The notes under the pieces are model-generated. The model searched no databases. It was not told the origin of the DNA and saw only the letters and a program-made list of their open reading frames with translations. A stretch of DNA of 64,000 nucleotides from contig JAJKFJ010022559.1 in the NCBI GenBank assembly GCA_027382625.1, positions 1 to 64,000 of the forward strand. Reading direction: 5' to 3'. Below are positions 22,355-34,572 of the stretch, in pieces. The DNA comes from Tetmemena sp. SeJ-2015 (lineage: Eukaryota; Ciliophora; Spirotrichea; Sporadotrichida; Oxytrichidae). The position numbers and the translations under genes are program-made. Each line of letters begins with the position of its first letter. The first letter of the stretch is position 1.

Positions 22355-25300
22355 ATTTATTACCTATATATAGATTTTCTCAAGCTGCTCAGTTTTCTAC
22401 AGCTTGAGATTCTACAATAAATTCTCAAATAAAAGTTTAAAAATATATAATATAAAAAATATATTGAGTGATAATCAGGACTGAAGCTTAGAAAAGGATT
22501 ATCAAGCTATCTCATAGTCTCCATCAATTCATAATTTAAAGTTTTATTTAAATAAAAAATTTTTCCTTAAGATTTTAAATTTGATATGAATAGTGCAACT
22601 CTGATTTAATACGTTTTTAATTGTTTTTTTAATGAATTATTAATATTTTAGATAAAAGTATAGCAAAGGGAAAAGTCTAAAAAATTTGAATTTTATTGCT
22701 CATTCTCTGTATGTAAAAATAGCAATAAAAGCAGCAATTATTACTTTACAGACTTATTCATGTGACCCATCATTTATGTTTATATTAGCGTTTAGTTTTT
22801 TGTAAGCAAATGAGTAGCTAAATCAAGGAAAAATCCATTTATTGGGTGCAAACTATATTCCTAATTGTTTTTATTTTTGTCATAAAAATGAGTGTCAGAA
22901 TATTCTCCAGTTTTTTGTGTTAGCTCGAAACCTTATTTTGTTGCTCCAACTCTTAATCTTTCTCTTTCTTGATATATATCTTTATCTATGCTTCTTTTTT
23001 CTTTAGATTTACTTCTCATAGGAATTTGGTATTCTTGATCCTCACATTCATCATAAAAGTCACACATTTAAATTAATTTGGTATCTCATAAAAAAGCGTA
23101 AATTAAACAAATTATTAAGATAATTTAATCATTTTATATTTTAATTTGATAACTATCAAATCAACTTTAAAAAAAGAACTGGCAATTCCTCATGCTTGTA
23201 TGCAACAGAGGTACGCCTCTTACACATGTTTTATTTAAATTCCTATAAGAATTATTAATTATCATTTAAATTATATTAAAATGCCTCATATATTTTAATT
23301 AAAATTAAACTCATTTACCTTGAAATTGCAGGTATATAAGAGTTAGAGAGCAAATTTTAAATTTCTTAATTTTGTTAACACAATTAATTTGAATTTATTC
23401 TTTATTTAAATTAAATTCACAATATTTATATTTTGGTATTTAAATCGATAATTTAAGTAGGATTTACTATTAACCTAAGAATCGAATGTATACGTTTATA
23501 GTATAAAAGATTGAGATTTTTAAATTAAAGTAAAATATGGAGTAGTGCTCAACCGAATTAAAATGGTTTATATAATTTAACAATTTAAGAGAATAATAAA
23601 AAATGAAATAAAAGATGGAGGATGTGAACTTTGACTTGCTACTTGCAAAAAATTGATATATTTGATAGTAATTCTAAAACCTTTTTTATTTTATTATCTT
23701 TTTGCATTTGAGCAATAGTTTAGCAATAGAAATTCTAATTAGGGCTATTAATTTTATAAATACAGGCAAAGACATTGAAGTGAGAAACAGAGATGATTAT
23801 CGCAGAAGTTAAATCGATTCTCTATTTTAGCTGGAAACGAGATCTCCTACCATACAAATGCTCATAAGGAAATCAAGAAATTGTCTGAATAATTTACTTA
23901 TGTCATTATAATTTATCTTAAACTTATATTTGTTAGAAGAAAAGCAATAAGAATGACTCTACCAATCAGATACATAATAAAGAATTCGCGAGGTCATCAC
24001 ATTATAATGAAATAAATGATTAAAATCTAAATGAAATGTGAGCAAGAAGAGTGCAAATACCTTGCCAATAACAAAATCTCTCAACTATTTGTATTTTTTA
24101 AATCTAAATTATAATAATTTAATCGTATTTTCCCTATAAATAATATATTGATAGACGGAAGCTGATCTTATAGAGATAAAAATTAATAGGTATTATTATA
24201 ATTGACTGATTTAATAGTTTAAATCCTATTAATTTTGAATGAAAGGAAGAGGTGGTATGGAAGTGTTGGTCAAGTCCTTAACTGTAGTCTCTTTTCTTAA
24301 AACTGTTTATTACTGTAGTCATTTTTATATTTTGATTCAGTTGGGAGTGGATTTTTTTTTAAAGATATCATAATTGGACAAAGTTAGTTTGGTGTTTAAC
24401 ACCTGAAATGGCTTTAAAATAGTGAAAAATGTTGAGAAGTAACACTATGTTTTATTTTTTTTATTTGCAAAAAACTGACTTGTGTTAGATGGTTTGGTTA
24501 GTCACTCTCCTTGTCCTGAATTCTTGACATTTAAATGGTGCCAGAGTGCTCTCTTGTATAAGTAAGTTAAGTTGCTGCTTTTGAGTTCCACAATTAAATT
24601 AAGAGATATGTTAAATTAAAACCTAATTTATTAAATGGCAGAATCACTCACACATTTTATATTTATAGTAGTTTTGATAAGCTATTTTCATTTAGATTCT
24701 CTAATAATTATAAATTACGATAAATTATTATCAAAACTTAAATATAACTTATATCATATTATTATTTAGAGTAATTAGGATGTAATGAAAGTATAAAGCA
24801 ACATGTTTTATATTAAAAAAAAATTCAATAAAATAAACATAATTCATTTTAACTGATAAATAAATTAATTACTTTTAGATCAAAATATTTTTTAAAAAAA
24901 AGTGAATAGAGGTGGTTAATCTTTAATAAGTTCAAGGTAAAATCTAAATTTTAAATGTTTCAATATCATATAGTCGCCCCGGAATTAAAAAATAAAATTG
25001 ACACTTGTTTTGAATGTGGAGTCTTCAAGTTTGGTTTTGAGGTTTAAATTCTTGAGAATAATGGTCTCATGATGAACCTTGTAAAGGCTCACATTGACTT
25101 TTAAATAACTTTAGTTAGGATGATATGAAAGTCATATGTCTATATTTTAATAGCCATTTAAAATTAAAATTATTTAAAAGACATTTGATATTAAAATTGA
25201 ATTTGAAGAATACTATCTTTGTTGGATCTTAATTCACTTATTTAAAATGAATTGAGTGTTTAATATTTGAATAAAACTCAAAATTAGACTTATCTAGATA

Positions 25301-26669
25301 AGGTAAGATTAATCCAAATAGTCTGCGAATAATCCCCTTTGTCTAAGTCGCGCACTTTAATGCTTTAAATTTTTTAATTAACAAATCGATAGGGAAGATG
25401 AGGCTCTACATTTATAAAGATATATTAGTTATCATTAGCAATAAATCTAAGAGACCTTAATTAAGGTTTATTAGAAATTTACATTGATTAAAATATAGAA
25501 AGTGAAAGTTAGGAAAAGGAAGAGGCTGAAGGTATAAATATTGTACACTGACAGGCTTGTAAGCTCCTCACTGCTGGAATAAAAAAGATTTTTAATTAAA
25601 TAAATATTCATGTTAAAATTAAATCAGACGTAATAACTCTAGCTATTGATTATAGATATAGTTTATATATCTGTGAAATGATGTATGGAACGAGAATTTA
25701 CAATTAGCCCTGTCCATGTTGAGGGTGGATTGTGGACTAACACTTTCCTGTATACTATTGAGCTTACTTGGAGTGCCTGGAATATAAACTTTCATGTGTC
25801 TTGAATAATGAACATTGACATAACGATAAAGATGAGGTTATTTTTATCATTCTTAAATATAGACAAAAAAAGGAGGAACTTAAAGATCAGAATAATATTT
25901 ACAAATATCAAATTAACATAACTAAATAAAACTAACACAGTCTTATTGTAACTCTCTTCTAGAAATTATAGTTTTTTTTTTAAAATGGATAAACTTATTA
26001 TAAGCAACAGTTGATTTATTAAAAATGAATAAAACTTGGATTATTAAAATTGTTGATCTTTAGAACTAATAAATGATGAAAAGATTAACCCTGCCTCCTG
26101 TTTTAACAGTTGCCTTAATTTAGTTACTAGTTTAATTGATTGAAGAATTAAAAAAATATTGATTTTTTTTTGTAAATTTTAATGAAGAAAAGATAATGAA
26201 AATAAGAAAAAGTTAAATTGAAATTTAATTGTTTTAGCAATATTCATATACCTACATTACATAGGATAGTATATCATTATTCTTAAAACAAAGTTTTTTA
26301 AAAGTTTAAATTTCTTCCTCAAATTTTTTTATTTTTTGCCTTGATTTAAAAAAAAAATCTAATTTATATTTTCAGATTTTTTGGCCCAATTCCTTTATAA
26401 CTTTAAATAGTGGTTTTTATCAACCTAATTCTATAAATTAGAAAGTGAAATTTTGAGCAAATCATCTTTATAAGTAGTCATCTACAAATAATTAAAACCT
26501 TTAGTTCTAAAGAATATTTTTTTGTATTTTTTTACAATTCATAAATTTCTCGAGGAAGTAAATATTATAGATTAGTTGAAAGTAGATTACTTAGATATGT
26601 ATTCTTTTTGAATTCTTGTTGATTGATTAAAATATATTTTGTTTTAAATGAATTTAAATACTTATTTAA
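22355..26669. other. AT-rich DNA without recognised gene
   Basis: No sustained coding frame on either strand under the TGA-only stop rule that also shows non-AT-driven codon choice. A short frame at 23794-23890 (MIIAEVKSILYFSWKRDLL) is too weak to call. Confidence 0.5.
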
Positions 26670-26975
26670 TGTCTACAACAACGACTACATCCACAAACTC
26701 AACTCATAGAATTTGAAGATGTAACTAAGGAGGCAAGCATCCAAGACAAGAAAGGCATCCCTCCCGATAAATAAAGATTTAACTTCACTGCAAAGCTCAA
26801 ACAGTTACAAAGGTAGGCTTTCATTTGCTTACTTTTGAACATCTTTACAACATACTCATCACCATTCGCAAACAGAACTCTAATAGAATAAAACACCTTA
26901 AAAGATTCTAAAATCACCTTTACAGCAGCTTTAAGTGCAGACACTAAAACTTAACTGAGGCGGTTTACTTCGTGA
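26670..26975 (+). CDS. Divergent ubiquitin-like gene, copy 1, with 63-nt intron
   Basis: The frame gives VTKEASIQDKKGIPPDKQRF, matching ubiquitin residues ~22-42 (IQDKEGIPPDQQRL), then NFTAKLKQLQ. Removing a GT-AG intron at 26813-26875 joins KQLQ to RTLIEQNTLKDSKITF, which matches ubiquitin RTLSDYNIQKESTLHL. The gene ends at TGA 26973-26975 after a non-ubiquitin tail and lacks the terminal Gly-Gly. Compared with copy 2 at 35.1-35.45 kb, one base is missing near 26728, so the N-terminal half (NDYIHK) is in another frame. Two glutamines are coded by TAA or TAG. It is either a very divergent ubiquitin-like protein or a decaying retained copy. Confidence 0.7.
26813..26875 (+). other. 63-nt intron in ubiquitin-like copy 1
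   Basis: Begins GTAGGC and ends GCAAACAG. Its removal extends the ubiquitin similarity in frame. Copy 2 has an intron at the same codon position. Confidence 0.75.
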
Positions 26976-28184
26976 TCTTGACACTTATCTGTAAGGAACT
27001 CGATCTTTAATTAATTTAAAATACATAGTGTTCTAAAAATATCACACTTTTAGTATATATATTTATATAAATATAAAGGCTTTTGAAGTGTGAATAATAT
27101 ATAAACATTTATAGACTGAGTTTTTAATATTGAAATTTACTTAAATAGGATGAAAATATTAGTAAATTATCCAAGTAGCTTCAGTAGTCTTACTTTTGCA
27201 ATAGTATATATAAATTTGGATATAGCCCGAGTAAATGGTGATCTCAGGACAGAAAATAAAAATATTTTTTAATTACTGATATACATCTTGCCTTAGCTAA
27301 AGTTACTTCTGTTATTTTATAAATAGTACATAATATGAAAAGAATAAGATTAGATTATCAAAGAGATTATTTTTCAAATGCATATGCAAACAATAAATAT
27401 GAAAACAGACAAGAATTTGCTATAATAAGCTCTTATTCTTCTATAATATAATAGAATATTGCATCATTGGGCAAGGTTTAGAATTGTTTTTGGCAAATAT
27501 AACTACTGTGGATTTGCTTTGGATGTTTTCATTTTGTTTGGCATAAACTTTATTCTCTATCGTTATATAAATTAAAAATTATTTATAATTTGATCTTACA
27601 TTCACTATTTATTTTACCTCTAATTATTTTATAATTTTAGTAGGAATAGTTCAGATGCTATTAATCTCTTCTCAATGTAGCGGAGTTGTTGTTTTGGGTA
27701 ACCTCTTTGAAAACACATTTTCATTTAATAGGATGTAAATATAATGAGTTAATTTAATATCTGGTAAATGATGATTAAAAGCACTTTGAAATAGAGAAAG
27801 TTATTTCACTGATAAAGTAATCGCATTTTACCTTTATTAAGATATCTCTATTGATTTCGCAAATTTTTGTTTAAATATAAAATGGTTACCTGACAGTCAT
27901 AAAGAAGAGGATGAGTTTCCTGCTGGAGATACTCATGGTTTCTTAATAATTGATTTTAATTTAAATGACAGAATCTTATTCTCTCATTCTAATTATTCAA
28001 CATCATATAAAAACTTCCTAATTGAGATATAATTATCAGCAACATTAGCCTTTAGAACTTTTCTCAAACATGGCAAATCTATCTCAAAAGCATTTAGGGA
28101 ATTCTTTTAGCTAAGTTAGTGCAACAAATTCTCCACTTTTCAGTTTAAGCCCTCGCTGTAATTCAACAGAGCCCCTGAACTTTA
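26976..28184. other. AT-rich DNA without recognised gene
   Basis: No coding frame, repeat family or RNA gene recognised here. Confidence 0.5.
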
Positions 28185-28300
28185 TCCAAAGCCAATCACT
28201 GATATTTATTAATTATAGTCCTAATCACATCTCTAATTAAGAATTGGGCTTTGATCTTATTCTTATAACCCACGATTCACTTCGCTTATTTATCTTTACC
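28185..28300 (+). repeat. Dispersed repeat, copy 1 (partner inverted at 50.6 kb)
   Basis: CCAATCACTGAT...CATCTCTAATTAAGAATTGGGCTTTGATCTTATTC and following bases recur in inverted orientation at 50605-50720 with about one change per ten bases. Function unknown. Confidence 0.65.
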
Positions 28301-28529
28301 TTTAAGCAGAAGTGTACTTAAGTCCTTAACTTTTTAATGGTAAAATAAGTTTTTGTAAGCTTTGATGAATACTTCAAGATATAATGTAATAAAAGCTAAA
28401 AGAGAGTATAAGAACAACATTCATATTAATAAATCTAGAAAGAAACTCAGCCTCTACAATTGTCAGTAGATCCTTTGTATCTATAGAATAAAATGCAAAA
28501 TCAATGGCAATATATAATTATCATTATAG

Positions 28530-29148
28530 GTTGAATATGAAAAGGTGATCGAGGGTAAGAACAAAATTGATCTCTAGGGAGGGGAAGGAATTGCAAGTTA
28601 GAGCTTTAATATATTACGAGTGTTTATATATGTCTGTTTAATTTAAATGGTGGAACATGCCAACCTCTATTGAACTGTCTCGGCAACGTATCTATAGTAG
28701 TCACCAGCCATCTTGAGGAAGCAACCCTCACACACTTAGTTTTAGCCTACTGGAGTGTTTGCTTTTGAGTTTTAGTTCTTCCATATCTTGAATATGTTCA
28801 TCTTTCTTGAGATAAATTCCTAGTGCCTTCATTGAGTCTGATTTATCTGTTTCTAAATTTAGAGTTCTGTTTGCACTGATCAAGTTCTTAAATCCAATGC
28901 TCAAGAGATTTCTCATCTTGTTCAAGCAAGTCTTTATTTCAAGCACTTTGGAGGTTATTGTACATGTCATCGAGTCTTCCAGCCTGCTGTGTCACTTTGA
29001 CCTCTAAGGTCTTCTCTTACATCTTAGATTCTATTCGTGTCTAAATTCAAAAATTAATTAATTTAAATAAGCCCTTTAACTAGCCTCTTCCTTCCCCTCC
29101 CTAGAGATCAATTTTGTTCTTACCCTCGATCACCTTTTCATATTCAAC
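28530..29148 (-). mobile_element. 619-bp element with perfect 61-bp terminal inverted repeats
   Basis: Bases 28530-28590 are the exact reverse complement of 29088-29148 (61 of 61; ends GTTGAATATGAAAAGGTG). Such perfect repeats in otherwise drifting AT-rich DNA point to recent insertion or active maintenance. One coding region lies inside. Confidence 0.8.
28798..29022 (-). CDS. 74-residue coiled-coil-like ORF in the 61-bp TIR element
   Basis: From ATG at 29022: MQEKTLEVKVTQQAGRLDDM..., rich in Glu, Gln, Lys and Leu with a spaced-hydrophobic look, ending at TGA 28798-28800 after EGTRNLSQER. Three glutamines use TAA or TAG. Coding character continues in another frame as LKKDEHIQDMEELKLKSKHS (to ~28730), so one frame change may have cut a longer protein of about 100 residues. 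No known family recognised. Confidence 0.55.
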
Positions 29149-31104
29149 ATATAATATCATTACTAAATTTACCCCATATAGGCTCTCGAATTTATAATTT
29201 AAGTATTAAAATTATTTGAGCAAATTGTGAGATGTTGATGGAATTATATTTGAAGTACTAGATTAAATGTCCTATAATTTTATATCGCCCTAAATTATAA
29301 ATTACCAATTAATTTATATAATTCTTTAGACCCATATTGTTGCAATAAAACTAATAGATTACTCATATAGTAAATTTATTTATTTTTAGTAAAATAAAAT
29401 TTAGTATAGTAGAGACGAAATTGCAAGATTAATTAGTAAATAAAAAAGTTAGCTACGAGTGATTAAAAAATAATTTGCTAAATGTAAATGAGTTTAATTT
29501 TGAGGTGCTTTAATAAAACCTAAATGCGATAATTAAATTTCAGATCTCTATCCATCCCACCCTAAAAAGATTAATGCATTATCATAAATAAGACAAAGAG
29601 GTATGCTAATTTTAAAATTATATTTATAGTTTTTAATTTTTTTATTAGTGGATTCACTTAGAAACCTAATTAATTTTAATAAAAACAAGAGACCGGATTC
29701 TATTTATTTTCCTTTTATTTCTTTTTTTTAGTTGAAGATGTTATTGAGTTTAGATAATTTAAGATATAGATGGTATTTATTTAAAAGTTTAAATTGTTCA
29801 GAATTCTATAGTTACAAATAGAAACCTAAATAATTAAGTAAGTTTGTAAAAATTAAAAAATAAAAATCAGAAAAGGAATTAGCTTTATTATCTCTATAAT
29901 CCATAGGTATATTTCTTTATTTATTCAAATTATTCTAATTTTTGAGATATGTGGATAACTTCCGTCGGAATTTGAACTTACAAATAGAAAAGTAAGAGTT
30001 ATGTATTAATTTTTGAAGATATTTTTTAGATCAATATAAAAGCGTTGGAGAACATACAGGAACTCTCTTCCATTGTAGCGTTTAAATAATTATGTGTAAT
30101 AAACAATTGATTGTTCTTTTCTATTATTTTTTATTAAATTCTTCATTATATTATATTATTTTTAATTAAAGATTAAGCACCATTTATTATGAGTGATCTT
30201 GCTAAGATTAGGTTAAGAATCTTAAATGGTAATTGATTTGTTAAACTTCAATAAGATTGCCGTAATGATATTTACAAATGAGAATACAATATTTATGAGT
30301 GGAGGATTACTTAACTTTTTAAGTTATTGGATAAAGTTAAGTAATTTATGAATTACTTAGGACCAACATAATTGTAGTAACTCCAATTAACCAATTAGCA
30401 TTTCCCTCAATTTCTAAACAGTATAGTTTAAGCATAGATAAATTATCTACAAACTGACTTTTATATTAAGGGTCAAATAGGAATAGGTGATTAACAATTC
30501 AGGTCTATAAATACCAAAGTGATTTTTTTACGAATGCAGCTTATAATAATTTAAGTCTCTTAAATATGAATTTAATATTAAAAAATGGGTTTTCAAGCAC
30601 TTGAGCACAAGTATCAGCCTCTACAAAAAACTATAGTCCAACCTTAAATCTCTTCTTATTTCAATTTTACTTAAGCTTATATCCTTTTCAATGACGGTTT
30701 AAGGTTAGATATGTTTAATTATAATATAAAATATAGTTAATTTACAGGAGTATGGATATTACTAAAAAGAAAAGAAAGATAACTAATAGAAATGGAAACT
30801 TCTCATTCTTTTAAGAATAACCTAAATCTAGCTCAAGAATTTAGCTTAATAATTGAACTCCGAACTCTACCTTTCAAATACTCGTCAGTTTGTTCTTTCA
30901 ATTGCAGATTTTTTGTACTTATAAACACGTATTCCTCATAACCTATTGCTATTTTACCCATAATAGCTGAAATCATGTTTTTGTATTAAAAATATCTCCG
31001 CCATATAGTAATCGCAACTTACATATTTTTTAAGAAAACTTAAAAATTTAAGACTGAATTATGATGAAGATCAAGATTAGGAGAATGGAATCTCAAATAT
31101 AATA
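29149..31104. other. AT-rich DNA without recognised gene
   Basis: Nothing recognised on either strand. Confidence 0.5.
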
Positions 31105-31495
31105 TTATTGTTGACAAAATAATAAAAGAGAGAATTAAATTAGATATTAAATTAAAATAGAATAAATCAGTTACAGTTGAAGTGTGTCCAAATAGAATAA
31201 TAATTACACCATTCGATTCAGTATTAAATTATAAGAACTTTTTATCCTTACAACTTTTGTGCGGGAGTGCTAAGTCTAAAATTATTAGTTACACAAGCTA
31301 TAATGAAGATGACGATGAGGATGAAGATGAGTGCATAAATGATATCTCGCTGCTGAGAGGTGTTATGAAGATGATTAATGAAGAAACTCATATTAATTTT
31401 TGATTTGCTATCGATCAAGCTGCAGATCAGGATTTGAATCTGCAATTTCAAGTTACACGAAGTTGCAAGATGGCTAATTTAAATTTTGTTCTAGT
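31105..31495 (+). mobile_element. MITE family copy B, with acidic peptide frame
   Basis: Shares AGAGAGAATTAAATTAGATA, AGTTGAAGTGTGTCC, ACCATTCGATTCAGTATTAAATTATA and TTTTTATCCTTACAACTTTTGTG with copies at 8.1, 50.9 and 53.3 kb. It encodes YNEDDDEDEDECINDISLLRG followed by KMINEE. The same peptide pattern is kept in copy D (ISLLRG-x-x-KMI), more than expected for drifting non-coding DNA. Confidence 0.65.
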
Positions 31496-31898
31496 GTCTA
31501 ATCTTGATCATTGCTCTCTTTGACTAATTTTAGAAGTTGCCTTGGCGTCTTGGATTTCCTTCATGTCGAATTTAGTTGTAGACGATCTCTATTGCATCTT
31601 GCAGAGCCAAGCGCCAGTTCTGAGTCGATATTTCATTGAAGTGAGAGGACAGGCGTTGTGAATCATTGAAAGTGGGTAGTGGCCTCCACTTCCTCTCCAG
31701 CCCCTCACCCAGAGGTGTGAGCTGCTGTCCAATCAGAGCTAGCAAACTATGACCATGGCTGAGAGGGCCGTCATGAAGATGTCTTTCGGGGTTCCGCAGC
31801 GCTTGTGTTAGCTACCATTTGTCACTCTTGCAGTCCGCTTGCCTCCTGGACGTCCAATGTAGTTGAGCACTAATTGAAGTGCAGATCTCTTCTCCCAT
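31496..31898 (-). CDS. Unrecognised protein segment A
   Basis: Opens at ATG 31898 (MGEEICTSISAQLHWTSRRQ) and runs without TGA through GHSLLALIGQQLTPLGEG, KWRPLPTFNDSQRLSS and WRLALQDAIEIVYNQIRHEG. TAG and TAA give Gln. GC content is much higher than in the flanking DNA. Beyond 31496 the frame stays open but is antisense to MITE copy B. It may be one segment of a larger gene together with 32238-32453. No domain recognised. Confidence 0.5.
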
Positions 31899-32237
31899 CT
31901 TTCCTATTTAATAATAATATACTTCATTAGAACACTAATTTATAAGAAGTTATTAAAAAGAAATTATTAAATTAGAAAATTACTAAATAAGCAGCCCGCG
32001 ATTTCCAAACTAGGTGGTTCTAGTACAGAGGCTAAAGCTAGGCGGAAGGGCCAAGGCTGATGATATTTTTCTTTCTAGTTGAGTAATATAAGTACCTGAA
32101 TACTTAAAAGCATGAGAGGAACTGCTACCATTGACAACGAATTGGAACAGCCTGCAAGAGATTCTCCAGACGGATTCAGTTGGAGGGCACCAGCATGTAC
32201 TGCCAGTTGACAGCTAAAAAAGTTCGAAGGAAACCAC

Positions 32238-32453
32238 TCAGGTCACCACCCTCTACGGCTTGAGTAATGCATCGAGCATACGGAGGGCGAGACGTTGAAC
32301 CTCCTGGCTCTACTGCTTCAAAGTCGGAACGTCGGCGGGGAGGGCCGGCACAATTCCAATTCCATCAGAATTAGAGACACAGTCCAGAGTTTGGGTACTA
32401 CATAGGGTGAATCCTTAAGCACCATCCGTGACGTAATTGCGGGTTAGCTCGTG
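32238..32453 (-). CDS. Unrecognised protein segment B
   Basis: Open from just after a TGA to TGA at 32238-32240: VTDGAQGFTLCSTQTLDCVS, then IGIVPALPADVPTLKQQ and VQRLALRMLDALLKPQR. TAG glutamines occur in KQQS and KPQR. The GC-rich composition matches segment A. The two may be parts of one interrupted gene on the minus strand. Other frames in 32000-32237 also look coding but I cannot order them. Confidence 0.45.
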
Positions 32454-33329
32454 TCGTCACGGTTAAGCCCTAAAAGCACAATAATATAATATAGAAAATG
32501 GCTTACAGCTAACTTCAAATAAAAAAAAAGTTATTAAAAAATGAATAAATAAATATAAAATAATTATATTAAAGATAGCATAAGTTATTCAAATTTATCT
32601 CAAATTATTTTTGCTAATATGATCAATAGAATTAGCAGTATTGGTTTAATCTTCTAACTTATAGATCTTCTCTGTTGATTATCATTAAAATTTTTAATAT
32701 AATTCTTTTTCAATTTACACTCTTATTTCCTTATAAGTTATGGATGTTGCACACAATGAAATTCTGTTTAAGTTATTGATCTCTGATCAAATCTTCCATT
32801 TTCAAAAGCATAGACTACATTCTCAATTATTCTATCTGCAACATTGTCTTTGTGTAACCTACTTATTTTGGTACTTCTAGGAATTATTATCAATAATTAA
32901 TATAAAATCAAACTGATTATATATAATCTAACAATTTGATAAATTTAACTATTTATCACTATTCTATAATAACATACTTAATGATATTTAAATTTCATGC
33001 GCTTTACTTTTGATTATAAAATAATAGATCGGTTATACCAAATAATAAGACTATATTTTTATAAGAGTAGTTAGAAATTAAAAAAAAATGTGAACAAAAT
33101 TCAATAGATAGACATTCTAAGAGAGGGGAAATACATCTTAATTTTTTATGTTAGAATTTATTGGGTAAATTTCTGAATTATTTATAAGTGTAATAGAATT
33201 GGCTTTAAGTTTAATTTAATAATTATTTAAATCATAGAATGAATACAAATGTATGATAGAGGATAAGCAAAACCTAATAAAGATAGATATCATGAGCAAA
33301 CTTATATATTAAATTATTTAATAGTAAAG
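32454..33329. other. AT-rich DNA without recognised gene
   Basis: No supported frame or repeat. Confidence 0.45.
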
Positions 33330-33690
33330 ACGCTCGCTGATGTACAGCCAATCAAGCTAGGTCCTGGATTTCATCAATAAAAAACCTTTGGGTGTGTGAA
33401 ACCAGTGAGAAAAAACATCGACTCCTCCCTTACTCTGTAGTCTTAACATCGTTCTGTTAGTGCATATAGTTGTTAGTGAGCTTCGCCCGATTGTCTTGCA
33501 TCCCCGTGAAAGGGTATCTCACACCTCCCTTCATGATTTCGACCACACCAACCCTAAACTCTATGAGAGGGGTGTCAGTGATTATAATGCTTACGAACCA
33601 TTGGTCTCAACCTGGATAGATGGACACCACAATCCTACCTCCGTTTAAGAACTCACACGGATTACTAAACTAGATAGCCTCTAGGGGGGA
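33330..33690 (+). repeat. SINE-like dispersed repeat, copy 2
   Basis: Shares the end module GGATTACTAAACTAGATAGCCTC-AGGGG with the 48-kb copy (GATTACTAAACTAGATCGCCTC) and the 63-kb copy (GGATTACCAAACCAGAGAGCC). More GC than the flanks. A 62-codon frame inside is not conserved between copies, so I do not call it a gene. Confidence 0.55.
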
Positions 33691-34327
33691 ATTGATTATA
33701 AATTTTTAATTTATTAATATTCTTGATAGTTCTAATTTGCGAATATTAATGATTATGCTTTCGATCTTGTTTAATGAATATGAAAATTCAAACAAATTTC
33801 GCAACTCTTTGAGATTTCCAGGGAAATTGATTCTCTGTTGATCGGGATGGACCTTACTTTTCATGAACGCATCAGAGTATGTTCCACTTCAAGTTTTTTA
33901 TTTGAGCTTTTTATTATTGATGTTGTAGTGGATTTGTTGTTGAGGAAGACATTAAAATTTTAATAAATCTTTATTCTAAAGAAATATAATATTAATCACA
34001 TAATAAGGAGGCTAGCTCAACCCACTTTAAACTAAATCAATAAAATATCATAATAATTTTTATCCTATAATTAAATGTGTGATTTCTATTAAGTTAAGCC
34101 AAATTATGGACTTTTATTTAAGAATTTATTTGACTTCTGCTGGATCCTATACTACTACTTTAAGCCCTTCAGGACAATCAGTTAATTATTTCACTCTTGT
34201 ATTAAAGATACTCTTTGTCCGTATTTAATTTCAGAAATGCGACAAGGCATATACTAATTTATAATATCTTAATTATATGATAAAAAAGGATAAGATTGAA
34301 ATTAAAAGTGAAATAAGGATTGGTGAT

Positions 34328-34572
34328 TCACTTTTTCTTGCTCTTAGCTTAGAAATTCGCAACTTTGGACATAATTCTATTTTCTTTTCTTTGCTACATA
34401 GCAAATTGAGCTTGATTGGGTTCTCCTTCAATTTTAGGAGGATCGACTTCTTTAATGATAGAGCCGAGAGTATCACTCATTACAAAGAGGGAGAACTTCT
34501 AAACTTCTTTCAGCTGATCCCCACTAGTCTGTGCATATTCAAATTTACCTCTAATGTCAGTATACCCATCTT
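34328..34572 (-). CDS. Large gene, last MDS (C-terminus)
   Basis: Starts at pointer AAGAT (34568-34572) and reads DGYTDIRGKFEYAQTSGDQ, then VMSDTLGSIIKEVDPPKIEG, and ends ANFQAKSKKK with TGA. In-frame TAG and TAA glutamines occur in EVQKFS, MQQRKE and NFQAK. Joining it to 36719 gives FYK-DGYTDI, an uninterrupted conserved motif. Confidence 0.85.

Noticed and set aside
32000..32480. tRNA-derived SINE or tRNA gene
   Set aside because: No cloverleaf and no clear B box; better explained by protein-coding patches.
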